A stretch of DNA of 64,000 bases from Zoroaster sp. YZ-2022 (taxonomy: Eukaryota > Echinodermata > Asteroidea > Forcipulatida > Zoroasteridae). The notes under the pieces were generated by a model. That model ran no database searches. It had not been told where the DNA came from and worked only from the letters and a program-made list of their open reading frames with translations. Of this stretch, positions 53,647-64,000 are shown piece by piece; the stretch's first letter is position 1, and each line of letters opens with the position of its first letter. The DNA is taken from contig CM055835.1 in assembly GCA_029582265.1 (NCBI GenBank), positions 11,418,041 through 11,482,040 of the forward strand, in the 5' to 3' direction. Made by a program: the position numbers and the translations under genes.

Positions 53647-55036
53647 TCTACAAAGGTCTTACCATCATCATCATCATCTTCCCAGCCTACACAATGTCGG
53701 CCATTATCTCAGACTGCTTTGGGATTTTCATCCAAGTCTACTATTAGCGCAGTTCTGTTCAACGCAAGAAGTATCGTCAACAAGTTGCTTCTCTTTCAAA
53801 CGGAACTAGATGTCTACAAGCTTGACTAAGCTTTTATAACAGAATCCTGGCTGGACAACTCGATACATGATGGAGAACTCACTTCTAACTGTAATTATGC
53901 TATTTTCAGAAAAGATCGTAACAGGCATGGTGGGGGAGTATTTGTCACTATTGCTAAACATTTATCTCCGGTTCGTAAATATGAGTTTGAACATGTGGAC
54001 CTAGAATTAATTATGGTTGATATACATACTAAATATGGTAAAGTGTTATTGGGATGTTTGTACAGGCCTCCGAGTGCCACTGTTAAATTTTTTGAGGATT
54101 ATCAATCTGTTCTTGAAAATATATTGGCATTTTCCCAACAGTACGTTGCCATTGCTACATACTTGGTGATTTCAACATAGATTTTAAGGTGTCAACAAAT
54201 AACTCCCATACAATCATCCTCAGTACAACGTCTCCATAATATTTCCGATATTCTCAATTTACAGCAGTTAGTTACGTTCACCACTCGTGATGGAAATTCA
54301 CCTACCAATTCTGGCTCAGTTATAGATTTGTTATTTAACAACAGACCTGACTTATTAAGTTATTTTCAATCGTTACCCAACATTCTGGTCTTGGTAACAG
54401 TGATCATAATGGTGTTTATTTTAACTTGTTAACCTCTCTTGATCAAAAAACTATGAATAGGTCTTTTTACCAATATAATAAAGCTGATATCAATACTTAT
54501 GTGACACTCTTTGCATGGTGCCTTGGGACACCTGTTTTTCTTCGGACAACATTGATGTGGTATGGGAATATTTTAAAGACCTATTGTTTGCAGCTGTGAA
54601 AGATACATCCTTGGATTTCTGCAGATATTATTTTATCTAAAAAGAAAAACAAAGCTTACAAATTAAAGATAACCATAATTTATGGAACAAATACAAAAAT
54701 CTTAGGAATGAGGTCAAATATTTAGTTAGACAATCATATATTGTAGTTATATCAAGGACATGGCCATGAATTCTCCATCTAATCCTAATAGGTTCTGGTC
54801 GTTTGTTAGTACCCAGCGTCGAAAGAGTACAATTACAAGTTTTCAAACTGAAAATGGCGTTATTAATGATCCGGTCAATATTGCTCAGAATTTCAACCTT
54901 ATTTTCCAGAGAAACTTTAGTAGTGACTCTAACAATATCATTGATATCTCATGTGATCACACTTTTACTGATTTTCATCTTTATAACATTTCAACTACTC
55001 CGGCTGAAGTTAAACAACTCCTTTCTGAACTTAACA

Positions 55037-55230
55037 CAGAGCTGCCAACTCTCCCGGATTCTGCGGAAGACTTTGCGTATTTGACGGTAATTTACTTACT
55101 TAAAATATATGCAAGGAGGCCTCTCATTTTGGCACCAAAAGGAGAGGCCTCCTTGCATATATTTTAAGTAAGTAAATTACCGTCAAATACGCGAAGTCTT
55201 CCGCAGAATCCGGAAGAGTTGGCAGCTCTG
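55037..55230. mobile_element. 194-bp fold-back MITE inserted in LINE RT, 6-bp TSD
   Basis: Almost perfect palindrome over its whole length (left CAGAGCTGCCAACTCTCCCG, right CGGAAGAGTTGGCAGCTCTG), flanked by TTAACA at 55031-55036 and 55231-55236. Skipping the insert and one TTAACA joins SELN to MHKSCGPDD in frame. Same end type as 48390-49197. Confidence 0.9.
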
Positions 55231-56990
55231 TTAACATGCATAAATCTTGTGGTCCTGATGACATATCACCAATGTTGCTTAAACTAACTTGTGATAGTTT
55301 AGCCCAGCCATTAGCTAAACTTTTTAACTTTTCGCTTGCCTCTGGTGTAGTTCCTCATGAATGGAAGCTAGCGAATGTTGTTCCATTATTTAAAACTGGT
55401 GATGCTCATGTTATGTCAAACTATAGACCCATCTCACTCTGTTCTATTGTTGGTAAGATTCTTGAAAGGGTTGTATGTAAACACCTCATTTATCATATGT
55501 ATAGAGGGGGATAATCTCACCTACTCAACATGGGTTTTTGCCAAAGCGCTCCTGTGTTACTCAATTGACAACTCTTTATCATAGCTGGGCCAATGCACTT
55601 GATGTTCCGAAACCCTCCCACATTGATGCCATATTTTTAGATTGGTCTAAAGCATTTGATCGTGTGAGTCATCAAGTTCTTGTGAACAAATTACATAAAC
55701 ATGTTGGACTGGTTCAAGTCTTATCTTACAAATATAGGTCTCAACGGGTTCAGTATCTGACTGGGCTGCAGTTCATTCTGGTGTGCCACAGGGATCTATT
55801 CTTGGACCTTTACTTTTCAACATTTTTGCTTTTGATCTGCCATTTTGTGTTCAGTCGAATCTTCGTCAATATGCAGATGACACTGTTTTGTATAGAGTCA
55901 TTAAAACTCCAGATGATGAAGTGACACTCCAGAATGATCTGCAGCACACAAACACCTGGTGTAATTTAAACTGTATGGCTTTAAAGCCAAATAAATGTAA
56001 GCTAATGACTGACCCGTTCTAGAAATCCTGATAAACCACTGTATAATATTGGTGATTACACTTTGGAAAATGTTGATAACTACAAATACCTTGGTGTTAT
56101 TATTTCTAGGGACTTGAGCTGGAAAACCCATATTAGCAATGTTACTTCAAAAGCCACAAGGCTAAATGGATTTATTGGTAGAGTAGTTAAAACTAGGGAC
56201 CCTAAAATTCTTATTTCACTTTATCGCTCAATTAGCAGACACATACTTGAGTATGCAGCCCCTGTCTGGTGCCCTGTCCTGTCCTTACTACCCAGCAAGA
56301 AACGCTTGAGAAGGTACAAAGACGTTTCACCCTTTTTTGTTTAGGCCTGCCGAGAAAGGCTTTAATTAATTCCAATAGTGAAATTGTGTATTCTGACAGG
56401 TGTGTCAAGTTGGGTCTTCCATTTTTAAACAATAGAATTCATTTCCTTTCAATTGTGTTTGTTATTAAATGTTTATATAATAAATTTGACATTCCTATTG
56501 ATCTAATCCCTGTTAATCGTAGACACACTGAAGTTATTAAGTTTTCTCATCAAATGGCTAGGTCCAATGCTGCTCATTCTCTTTTTTATAGATTCCCTAG
56601 ATTATGGGAGGTGCTACCAGCAGATGTTAAAGAAACAGTTATTTATAGTTTATCTTTATTTGTTAATTCACTTAGAAAACATTTATTAGTCCCTGGCCTA
56701 GGAGATGTCCTAACTCAAACTGTGTAGTATTAAGTTGTTATATTTTTATTTTAATATTATTTTTATATCTCAAATGTGTGCCTAAAGCCATATATAATTC
56801 GTTCTTTGTGTGATTCAATGTTGTTTACTTCCTAAGTGGTAGCATCAAGAGATCAACTCAACAGTAATTTCGTTTACTTTTTTGTAATCCTACAGGGGTG
56901 CTACCTTTGTTTCTGTTTATGGTAATTTAATGTAAATTTGTGTATTTGTTTTTCTACCTGTGAAATCAATAAATGAAAATGAAATGAAAT

Positions 56991-58120
56991 TAGTCCACAG
57001 TAATCCCATGTACATGTGCACTGTACATTTTTTGTATAATTATAGTGCTTGCCAGCAGGTACATGTATTTCAGACTGGAACACTTACTTTTAACTGTGCA
57101 TTGTCAAAGACATCCACTCTTAACTATTTTTATTACAACGTTTGGAGTGGGTACCTCCAAAAATGTTTATGAAAAAGTTTTGAGGACTTGGAGTAGACCT
57201 TTACATGTATACATGATAAATTTTGAGGGAAAGGCGAAAATCTATTAAAGTACTTGCTTTTATAAGTTTTCAATGCATTTCACAAGGAAAGATCCATTAT
57301 TATTTAAAAGATTGCATTTGCACTTTTTTCTTTCACACCTACATGTAAATAATTCAGTGACAATACCCCCACTTGCCAATTGTTAGGTCTAGGTTACATG
57401 TGTGTCGCCTTTTCAAATTTAATAATTATATCTCAACCCACAAATGAGTGTTCAAAGCCAAAGAGCCAACTTACATGTATTAAGCAAGTGTGAACGTCAG
57501 CGCACAAAGCCAGCATTCAGTTGCAATCACCATGAACGGATGGTAAATGATCTTTGTCTGGTTATCAGTTTAAAACTCGATACGTTTTTATACAAACATG
57601 GGATGTGTAAAGCCTCCAACTTGGATAGCCTTGATTGGGATATTCTCGTATTTGCAGGCCTGTGATTTCTCAGGATTTTTTACAATCTCCCTTTGCCTTA
57701 AATTTTTCTTGAATGAAATAAGAACACGTAGCCTATATTGTGTCCAAACCTCTATGTGTAGTTTCTTATTTGTGGGGATGTGGGGAGTCTGTAAATCCTC
57801 CAAAACTAAACATCCAGTATATAAGTTGAGTTCAGGGGGCTTTGTCCTCTAGACCAAAGGGAGACCCAGGCCTGCTACTCATTTTCAGGATTTTTTACTT
57901 TTGTCAAATTACACTCCTGATATTGGAACTGCTTCTCAGTGTAGCCAATCTAATACCCATGTACTTGAACCATGGAGCTTGAACATATTAACTTCCTCCA
58001 AGCTGTGGTTGCACCACAGGCAGAGCGAGGTCAATATTATATTAATATTTGAGGTTTCCATACCCTGAATATAGTAATAAATGTTTAAGGTGATCTGAAA
58101 GTCAAAAAATTGATGAAAAC
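56991..58120. other. No recognised gene; one dispersed repeat
   Basis: 57655-57830 repeats the sequence at 47510-47705. The rest is AT-rich with scattered TACATGTA. Confidence 0.5.
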
Positions 58121-58515
58121 TTTCCAAAATGGCGGACACTAAAATCCAAAATCCGGAGATGCTAATAAAAACAATAAGAACCCAGAATTGTTGCCTTTGG
58201 AATGATAGAAAGTTGATGGAATGTTATAAAAGACACAAACAAGCCAAGTCAAATTAAATAAATCAAAATGGCTGCCCCTTAAAAATTCAAGATGGCAGCC
58301 TTTGCCCTAACTATTGTAAAACATAAATAATATTATTTTGCGGCTTTAAGACCCTAAATATATATGTACATGTATATACAGTAAATTATTAAATGTAAAA
58401 CATTTTAGGTGGTCTGGAAGTCCAGTAATTGGGAAAAATACATGTATGTCCAAAATGGCGGCCATTAAAAAAAAAAAAAAAATGGTGGCTGAAGATGCCA
58501 AATAAAAAATGGCAC
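58120..58515. repeat. Cluster of AAAATGGCNGCC motifs
   Basis: CCAAAATGGCGGAC, TCAAAATGGCTGCC, TCAAGATGGCAGCC, CCAAAATGGCGGCC, AAAATGGTGGC and AAAAATGGCACCC, all on the plus strand within about 390 bp. They match the YY1 consensus AANATGGCNGCC. Repeat-derived or regulatory. Confidence 0.6.
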
Positions 58516-58644
58516 CCAATTATTTTGATTTCAGCATATATACATGTACATACATGTACACTTTATCAAGATTGACAAAGTTAGCCAATAAAATCCATTT
58601 TGGCACAAAAATCCAACTGGATCCAAAATCGACATACATGCTTT

Positions 58645-59240
58645 GTCACCGTTTTCATGAAGTGACGAATCAGCCCACAAAGCTGCAAATCCATGTTTTG
58701 AGATAATCGCCTTTGAAGTTGAACTGTTTTTGAAATTGCAATTTCAAAGTCTTTTCAGCATTAATTTTTTTAGATTTTGCATCCTACTAAAGCTAATAAC
58801 TTTAATTACAAACAAATGTCGGTATCTTTATCATCGAGATTGTAATTGTGGGGAATTACTTTCCAAACATATTCGTCACTTCGTGAAAACGCAAAAAACA
58901 AGACTGCGTGTGCAGAGCACTGTATATTAAACAACGTATTAAGCGATTCGTCACTTTGTGAAAATACTAAACATATAGATCACACGATTCACACTTTGTG
59001 AAAATGCAAAATCAACAATACCCCATTTGGTATTTCAATGTATAAAGCGACGAATTGCGATTCGTCACTTCGTGAAAACGGAAAACAGCTAAGTAGCTAA
59101 GTGCTTCGCTGGGTATATTAATAGTGTAATTACAAAACTGACATTCCAACACTTGAAACTTGGCAGAAATGTCTACAAAACTGAATTTGACAAAAATAAT
59201 GATTTTTTTTACAGATTCGTCACTTTGTGAAAACGGTGAC
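58645..59240. mobile_element. Motif-array DNA element (ATTCGTCACTTYGTGAAAA)
   Basis: 596 bp with inverted ends GTCACCGTTTTC / GAAAACGGTGAC continuing into the motif. Internal copies near 58871, 58945, 58985 and 59059, all in the orientation of the right end (59213). No coding frame. Confidence 0.78.
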
Positions 59241-59266
59241 GACTTGTACTGCCTCCTACCTGATAT

Positions 59267-60140
59267 CGAGGGCTGAGTGCAACACAGTCTCATCTCCATT
59301 TCGGCCATTTTGAGAAAATCACATTTAAAGAATTTTGGCAATCTGAAATGGCTCATAACAAAAATAAAGAATTAATAATTAAGCTAAATCTTACTTTTGT
59401 ATTTTCTTTTAGTCATATATTTGGTAAAATTGCATAAATTTATCTTCACAAGTAGCTTAATTACTAAATAATGAAAAATGGCAACATGATGGAGATGCGT
59501 CTTTGTTGCGCTGACACAAAGTCAGTAATATTGGAGTTAAGGCCTTTGAAATACTACTGCATCTCAGTAATGCTTGTTAACCCTGCGACTTTAATGGGAG
59601 TCAGTTTTTAATTGAACATAAAAATTGCCATGTTTTATCCAATTTAATGATTAGAAACTAACGAGTCATATTGTTTAATCTTAATATAAAAACACTAGCA
59701 TAAAACATTGTTAGTACCGAGTCACCTTTTTATAAAGTAATCCATGATAATGTCAAGAAACGTATAGTTTTAAGATGACTAAAGAGGTTCTATAATGTAG
59801 AGTACACCCAACTGTTAATTATGAATAGCATAAGATAATCTAAATGTTATCAATAATAAACTTTTACATACTTCTGGTAACAGTGTGACACAAACCTCAA
59901 CTCCAATTATTGCTTAATTTTCTCCTAAATGATCAGTGCAACAAAGCCTCATGTCCCACTTGAGTCTGTGTCCACTAGCAACTTAGGCCTTTTAGAGATA
60001 AGGTCTGTAGCTGCATTGTGGTTGGAGATGGAGATAAGGCTTTGTTGTTACTGGAAAGCTGACATTTTCCTGAAAAATTTGATACCCAAATCTCATTTTG
60101 GCCAAAAATGGAGATGAGGCAGTGTTGCGCTGAGCCCTCG
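59267..60140. mobile_element. TIR element (CGAGGGCTnAGnGCAACAC) with internal motif copies
   Basis: About 35-bp inverted ends, CGAGGGCTGAGTGCAACAC / GTGTTGCGCTGAGCCCTCG, continuing into CTCATCTCCATTT. Flanked by ATAT on both sides (59263-59266, 60141-60144). Related GGAGATGCGTCTTTGTTGCG-type copies lie near 59485, 59930 (inverted) and 60022. It begins 26 bp after the previous element ends. Confidence 0.78.
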
Positions 60141-60144
60141 ATAT

Positions 60145-61160
60145 ATGTAAAAAGTGAAATGCACACAGCCTTTAATTCCATGACTATAAGGAGGAGCAAT
60201 TTCTATTTCTTATGTCGTCTCAGGACAAATGTATAACTTACCTGTGTTGCAAATATTTCCTTGTTTACTGAACTGAAAGAGATTCAAAATGTTGTATAAA
60301 TGTAACATTACTTTTGTATTTTCACTTTGGAAACACGTTGAACTGCCACGATTTGTGTATTGTTTTATAACACAGTATAATTGTTGTTATTTGGTGGTTA
60401 TGTTCATACAGTGTATATTTTGGAATAAAACAGTTCAATTCAATTACATTTTACTTAGACCCGATTACTTTAAAGCCATTTCTGTCATTTCCTGAATACA
60501 AGACTGTGTTTACATATCTCACGCTCCAGACAACACATCACAGAAGGGTCACCCCAATCTAAAGATTGTAACACTTAGTCATGCGAAATGTTGAAGTGGG
60601 CTAAGCAAATATTAATAAGAAACTACATGTAAACGACCTAAGGTTTATTATCTAAACCCAAGGTAAAATATTGTATTATTTCAAAACAAATGTATGTAAT
60701 TATTGCATCTGGTGAACAGTTGATTTGATTTTTGGTCATACATACGTCGGTGTAAGGGCAAAAATCAACTATTTTATTAAAATTAAAAATTATTCAGACA
60801 TTTGTTCAATGTTTACTGAAGAATTCTTCCAAATTTAGTTACCTTTGCATGCTGGGTTCAGGGCATACTGATCGAAATGTGAACCACCACTATTTACAAT
60901 CATTCAAGAATTTATGGTCCTTAGGATATTGCAAAGCTTGACCTAGGTTATGAACATAGCAACAGTCAAGAAGGCGTACCATACCCCTCGTGGTCAATCC
61001 ATGCTTTGTGAGACTTGCAGGATCAGTCTATTGAAAGAAAAGTCATGTTTATACATTGTTCTTTGAACCATAGCAACATTTTCAAGGGTGTTTGTGTACA
61101 TTTTGAATAGTTTAATGTCTTTCCAGCCATTTATATGAACATACATGCGTGTACAGTATA
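60145..61160. other. No recognised gene; Penelope tail fragment
   Basis: 60848-60910 (GGCATACTGATCGAAATGTG, ACCACCACTATTTACAA) is a diverged fragment of the Penelope tail. Otherwise AT-rich. Confidence 0.5.
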
Positions 61161-61164
61161 TAAG

Positions 61165-61716
61165 TAAGACTAATTGCGGTGACACCATGTGGAATCTCAA
61201 TTGAGTAGTAATTAGTTCTGAAAAGAACTGGAGTACAACTCGACGTTTCGATCAGTATGCTCTGATCGTCCTCAGGAGAATGCCGGACTCTGGAAAATGC
61301 TGCTGCTTAAGTAGGCTGCTGGAGGATCATCCCATGAATGGATGCTGGAGGATTAGTTCGTTGAGGCGCGCAGGCGGGAAACTGAGACTATGGGACTAGG
61401 ATCCTAGGGGTTGGGGGAGAGGAGTGTGTGCTCACTGAACTGAATCAGTTGTTAACAAGCACAGGGGAAGGAGGGTGGTTGACTTAGGATATAGGGGATC
61501 CCTCAGTCTGGGGTGGGTTATGGACTTTGGATATAGAAGATCCTTCAGTCTGTAGTATAGGTCGCCAAATGTCGCTGATGAAGAAACCGATGTCCTGTGG
61601 CACAGTGTCGTGTTTGACGATCTCGATGGCCTCTCTGATGCGTCTGGGGTGCCATGCGTCGATGGGTGTGATGAGTTGGGCTGCCTGCCAGTCGATTTGG
61701 TGGTCCTTGATGTACA
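61165..61716 (-). pseudogene. Penelope-like element: GIY-YIG C-terminus and 3' tail
   Basis: Minus strand: the end of the coding region, IKDHQIDWQAAQLITPIDAW, then PRRIREAIEIVKHDTVPQD and GFFISDIWRPIL. This is the conserved C-terminus of the GIY-YIG endonuclease of Penelope-type retroelements (REAIEI...G..+S.IW.P). It stops at about 61484 and is followed by 3'UTR and the CTGAGGA-hairpin-AAACGTCGAG tail (61240-61280). The 5' part is truncated at about 61716. Confidence 0.82.
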
Positions 61717-61719
61717 GTA

Positions 61720-63335
61720 TATATACAAACATGGATACCATCTTTACTGAATGGACACCTAGTTTTATACACATGCAAAAGTATGGTATTTTAATTATTT
61801 GGAACACCATCATGTCCAACATTCATGTATGTGTACAATGTAGGCCTAAATGTATACAGTGTACCAGTCATGTTTACAGGTTTTTAAGTTTGAGTTGAGT
61901 GACCTTTCTTGTTTAAGAATCCTGATATGAAAATGAACTTCTCTGGCTGGCATCTAAACAATCACCTCATGTTTTTCTTTTTCTTTTTTCTCCCAGGCTT
62001 TCCATTCTAATGCCATCTTTCACACGTCGCGCTCATGCCCATAATCTCACTGTGACACCTACACGTGCATGTATGAATTATGCACGACAGCTTTTCATGC
62101 CCGCTTAACCGCACTCACCATCACTGTAGTGTGATTCCATCAGCCAAGGATGTGGGCATAGAGACTTAAGATAATAATTTCTAGAAATTAGTGTGAAAGC
62201 TCTCACGCCCTTCCATCTTCTCTTCTAATTTCAATCCCCATCAGACTTCTAGTCAGGTAATGGCTGCTGATCCTGATCGTTTGTATCATAATTATCTTCT
62301 ATCCTGAATTGAATGTCATTAGTACTTATAGTCTGATTGTCTTCACACATTTCACAGATGTTTGTGCTTGAAGTTTACAATAGAGATTTAAAATATCTCT
62401 CTCCCCCCCCCCCCCCCCCCTCATTTTAAGGGAAGTTTCAACACTGGTAAATACTTGAGTTGATTACAAAATAGTAAAATTATCATACGAAAGCTGTAAC
62501 ATGATGTGAAAGTACCAATCATCAAATTATTCTGTCTGAAGCATAGTATTAGCCAGAGGGGTCTCTGGGTGTCTTTTAGACACCGTTTCAATGTAAATGT
62601 ATTGTAAGTGAACAATTTGGACACCCTATTTCTATCCTGGCTAACACCTTGGTCTCATTTCAGAGAAAACACGAATGAAATACAAAAATTTGCAAGACAG
62701 CATTTTCTGTAAAAATTGTAAATGCTTATATTTAAACTTTTCTCCACATTGAGCTGAAACTTTCACATTATGTACACTTGGCTGCAACCGTGGCCCTTGT
62801 GTCCTTGAGCTAGTCCTTTTACTGTACTTGCTTATGGGTGCCTGTGAGGGTAGAGATGTGTTTATAGAGCTGTATACTCCCCAGGGAGCCCAATGACAGG
62901 GGGGGGGGGTAGTAATTTTTTAATGAAGGTATCGTTCAGAAATTTGCTAACCGGCTAACCAAAACCAATATTTAAAAAAAAAAAAATTTGGGAAGAATTT
63001 GCAGCCCTTTTTGTTCTAGATTTTCTTTTTTGCCACATTGGTTATTAAGCAGTCATTGCGGGAAGTTTATTGAACTTTTTTGATTGAAAAGCCGACTATC
63101 TGCAGTGTAGTTTGTGTGGCAATCAGGTCCTGACTTAAGGTTAACTGGTTAACCGACCGTGAAAGTGTCTGTTAAATGGTTAGCGAACTACATGTAACCA
63201 GCAACTCCCAGCACTATAGAGCACTTAGAGAATAGATTCTGGCTATATGTACATGTAAGACTCAGACATTCTTTCCTAACTTTGCCCCAAACCTTAGAAT
63301 GTGCATACATTTTCTTTTCACTGTTCACTCCATTT
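61720..63335. other. No recognised gene except a SINE fragment
   Basis: An 18-C run at 62403-62420 and the SINE body fragment at 62770-62898. A pyrimidine-AG at 61983-61997 looks like an acceptor, but the following sequence has no recognisable coding match. Confidence 0.45.
62770..62898 (+). mobile_element. SINE fragment (body only)
   Basis: Diverged match to the SINE body: CTTGTGTCCTTGAGC, GGGTGCCTGTGAGGG, TGTATACTCCCCAGGGAGC. Neither the tRNA head nor the tail is intact. It is followed by a run of 10 G. Confidence 0.7.
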
Positions 63336-63339
63336 GTGG

Positions 63340-63661
63340 TACAGCACCTACATATCCAAACTTCTTAAACTAAAACAACCAGAATGAGAATTCATACATT
63401 CCAACAACAAACACTCTCTCTGAACAATATGCAAGCAGATCGTGGGGAGAAGATCTTTTTCATCAGCTGCACTATCTCAATGGAATAAATAACCTCTTCA
63501 CATCCAAAACCTGTAGTACATCACATCCTTCAAGACCGACCTCATTAAGTATTTCCCTTAACTTTTATCAACTGTTTTTCATTGCTCTGATGTGACTATG
63601 CACCTTGGGCACTCATTTGTAGTGGATCTTGGTGCAATATAAGTCTGCATTATTTTTATTA
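63340..63661 (+). pseudogene. L2-type LINE 3' fragment upstream of the DIPK1-like exon
   Basis: Decayed C-terminus (HSLSEQYASRSWGEDLFHQ, LNGINNLFTSKTC) like the APRLWN region of the 4.7-kb LINE. It is followed by the tail CACCTTGGGCACTCA...GGTGCAATATAAGTC and T/A-rich end. Confidence 0.7.
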
Positions 63662-63701
63662 CATTTGCACATGTTATTTGTTTACTTTGTTTTGGTCACA
63701 G

Positions 63702-63809
63702 TGTGATAACTACAGCAAGGGTATCATAGCAGGCTCCATGTGCCCAGAGTTGTGTCAACTGCAGAAGATCACACTAGACAGTTGCCTATCCACAGATGCA
63801 TTTCACCAG
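63702..63809 (+). CDS. DIPK1/FAM69-family exon (divergent protein kinase domain 1), partial gene
   Basis: 108 nt / 36 codons between TTGGTCACAG and CCAG|GTACAT. The peptide CDNYSKGIIAGSMCPELC, then LDSCLST, matches the N-terminal luminal cysteine segment of DIPK1A (CDKYKTGVIDGPACNSLC...GKCLST): all four cysteines, the Y, G and G positions, and the exon borders agree. DIPK1 proteins are type II membrane, kinase-like proteins of the secretory pathway. The kinase-like region would lie beyond 64000. The upstream transmembrane exon should be on the plus strand somewhere to the left, but I could not find it. An L2 LINE fragment ends about 45 bp upstream. The paralogue cannot be decided. Confidence 0.75.
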
Positions 63810-64000
63810 GTACATGTACATAGTAAATACACCCCTTCAACTTCATAATCAATACTGTTATCCCTAGGGATAGAGGGATATCCGAGGGTTACAAATCTGC
63901 CAAGTTCAGGAGGTAGACGTGATCTGTGTCCGTGCTTGCTTTGAAATATTGCCAAGTGCTTTCCTTCGAGGTGCACGTACAGTACAGTATACTCTACAGG
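63810..64000. other. Intron following the DIPK1-like exon
   Basis: Begins GTACATGTACATAG. No further exon seen before the window ends. Confidence 0.6.

Larger units (their letters stand above)
52978..56727 (+). pseudogene. Inactivated LINE polyprotein (2A, endonuclease, reverse transcriptase)
   Basis: One frame runs 52978-54180 with a single TAA at 53827-53829. Endonuclease motifs: VLFNARSIVNK, AFITESWLDNS, RKDRNRHGGGVF, LLGCLYRPPS. LGDFNIDF follows at about 54163 in another frame. RT motifs: KSCGPDDISPMLLK, ANVVPLFKTGD, SNYRPISL, IFLDWSKAFDRVSH, PQGSILGPLLF and the catalytic YADD at 55870-55881. The C-terminal part (56063-56727, two frames) has YKYLGVIISRDLSW and RFPRLWEVLP. Frameshifts lie near 54165, 54200-54760, 55515, 55700, 56020 and 56340. 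It cannot make a working protein. Confidence 0.9.
52970..56990 (+). mobile_element. CR1/L2-like LINE, nearly full length but decayed, encodes a 2A motif
   Basis: Order: N-terminal region, 2A motif (53611-53646), APE-type endonuclease (53740-54190), reverse transcriptase (54760-56022), C-terminal domain to 56727, 3'UTR ending AATAAATGAAAATGAAATGA. Many frameshifts and stops, plus a 194-bp fold-back insertion at 55037-55230. Its tail differs from the SINE/L2 tail, so it is a different lineage from the fragment at 4.7 kb. Confidence 0.9.

Noticed and set aside
61980..62080. Host exon after TTTTTTCTCCCAG
   Set aside because: The acceptor looks fine but no frame resembles the expected DIPK1 membrane exon or another known protein.

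Overview
The window is AT-rich animal nuclear DNA: short exons with GT-AG introns, many decayed transposons, tRNA-derived SINEs, L2/CR1-type LINEs, a Penelope-like element and many TIR elements. The transposon set, and the very frequent palindrome TACATGTA, suggest a marine invertebrate. I favour a deuterostome such as an echinoderm, but the sequence alone does not prove this.

Three host genes are recognisable. (1) Positions 1239-9361, minus strand: the first six coding exons of kynurenine formamidase (AFMID). Exon phases agree at every junction, and the HGGYW oxyanion-hole motif is present. The later exons, with the catalytic Ser/Asp/His, lie off the left edge. (2) Positions 14042-19638, minus strand: the complete five-exon coding region of ribosomal protein S5 (RPS5, uS7; 206 aa, all introns phase 0). 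A candidate 5'TOP non-coding first exon lies near 24.6 kb. (3) Positions 63702-63809, plus strand: one exon of a DIPK1/FAM69-type gene that continues past the right edge. AFMID (tryptophan-kynurenine pathway), RPS5 (40S ribosome) and DIPK1 (secretory pathway) have no evident functional link; they are simply neighbours. I recognise no host exon between about 24.6 and 63.7 kb.

Most of the window is repeats. They include four clear tRNA-Leu-derived SINEs that share a 3' tail with L2-type LINE fragments, and a decayed CR1/L2-like LINE at 52.97-56.99 kb that encodes a viral-type 2A motif. A Penelope-like GIY-YIG C-terminus with hammerhead-like tail lies at 61.2-61.7 kb, with further tail copies at 10.1, 15.0 and 60.9 kb. 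Two families of TTAA-flanked MITEs are present, along with a TA-flanked mariner-like MITE and several hAT-like elements. Two of those share CAGAGnTGCCAAC ends and 6-bp target duplications. Several unclassified DNA elements carry many internal copies of their own motif (20.5, 27.9-28.4, 41.1-42.5, 43.9-45.7, 58.6-59.2 and 59.3-60.1 kb).

The most unusual item touching a gene is an 11-copy, 45-bp minisatellite at 3956-4450. Each unit is a complete 3' splice-site module, and the copy nearest the exon supplies the real acceptor of AFMID exon 4.
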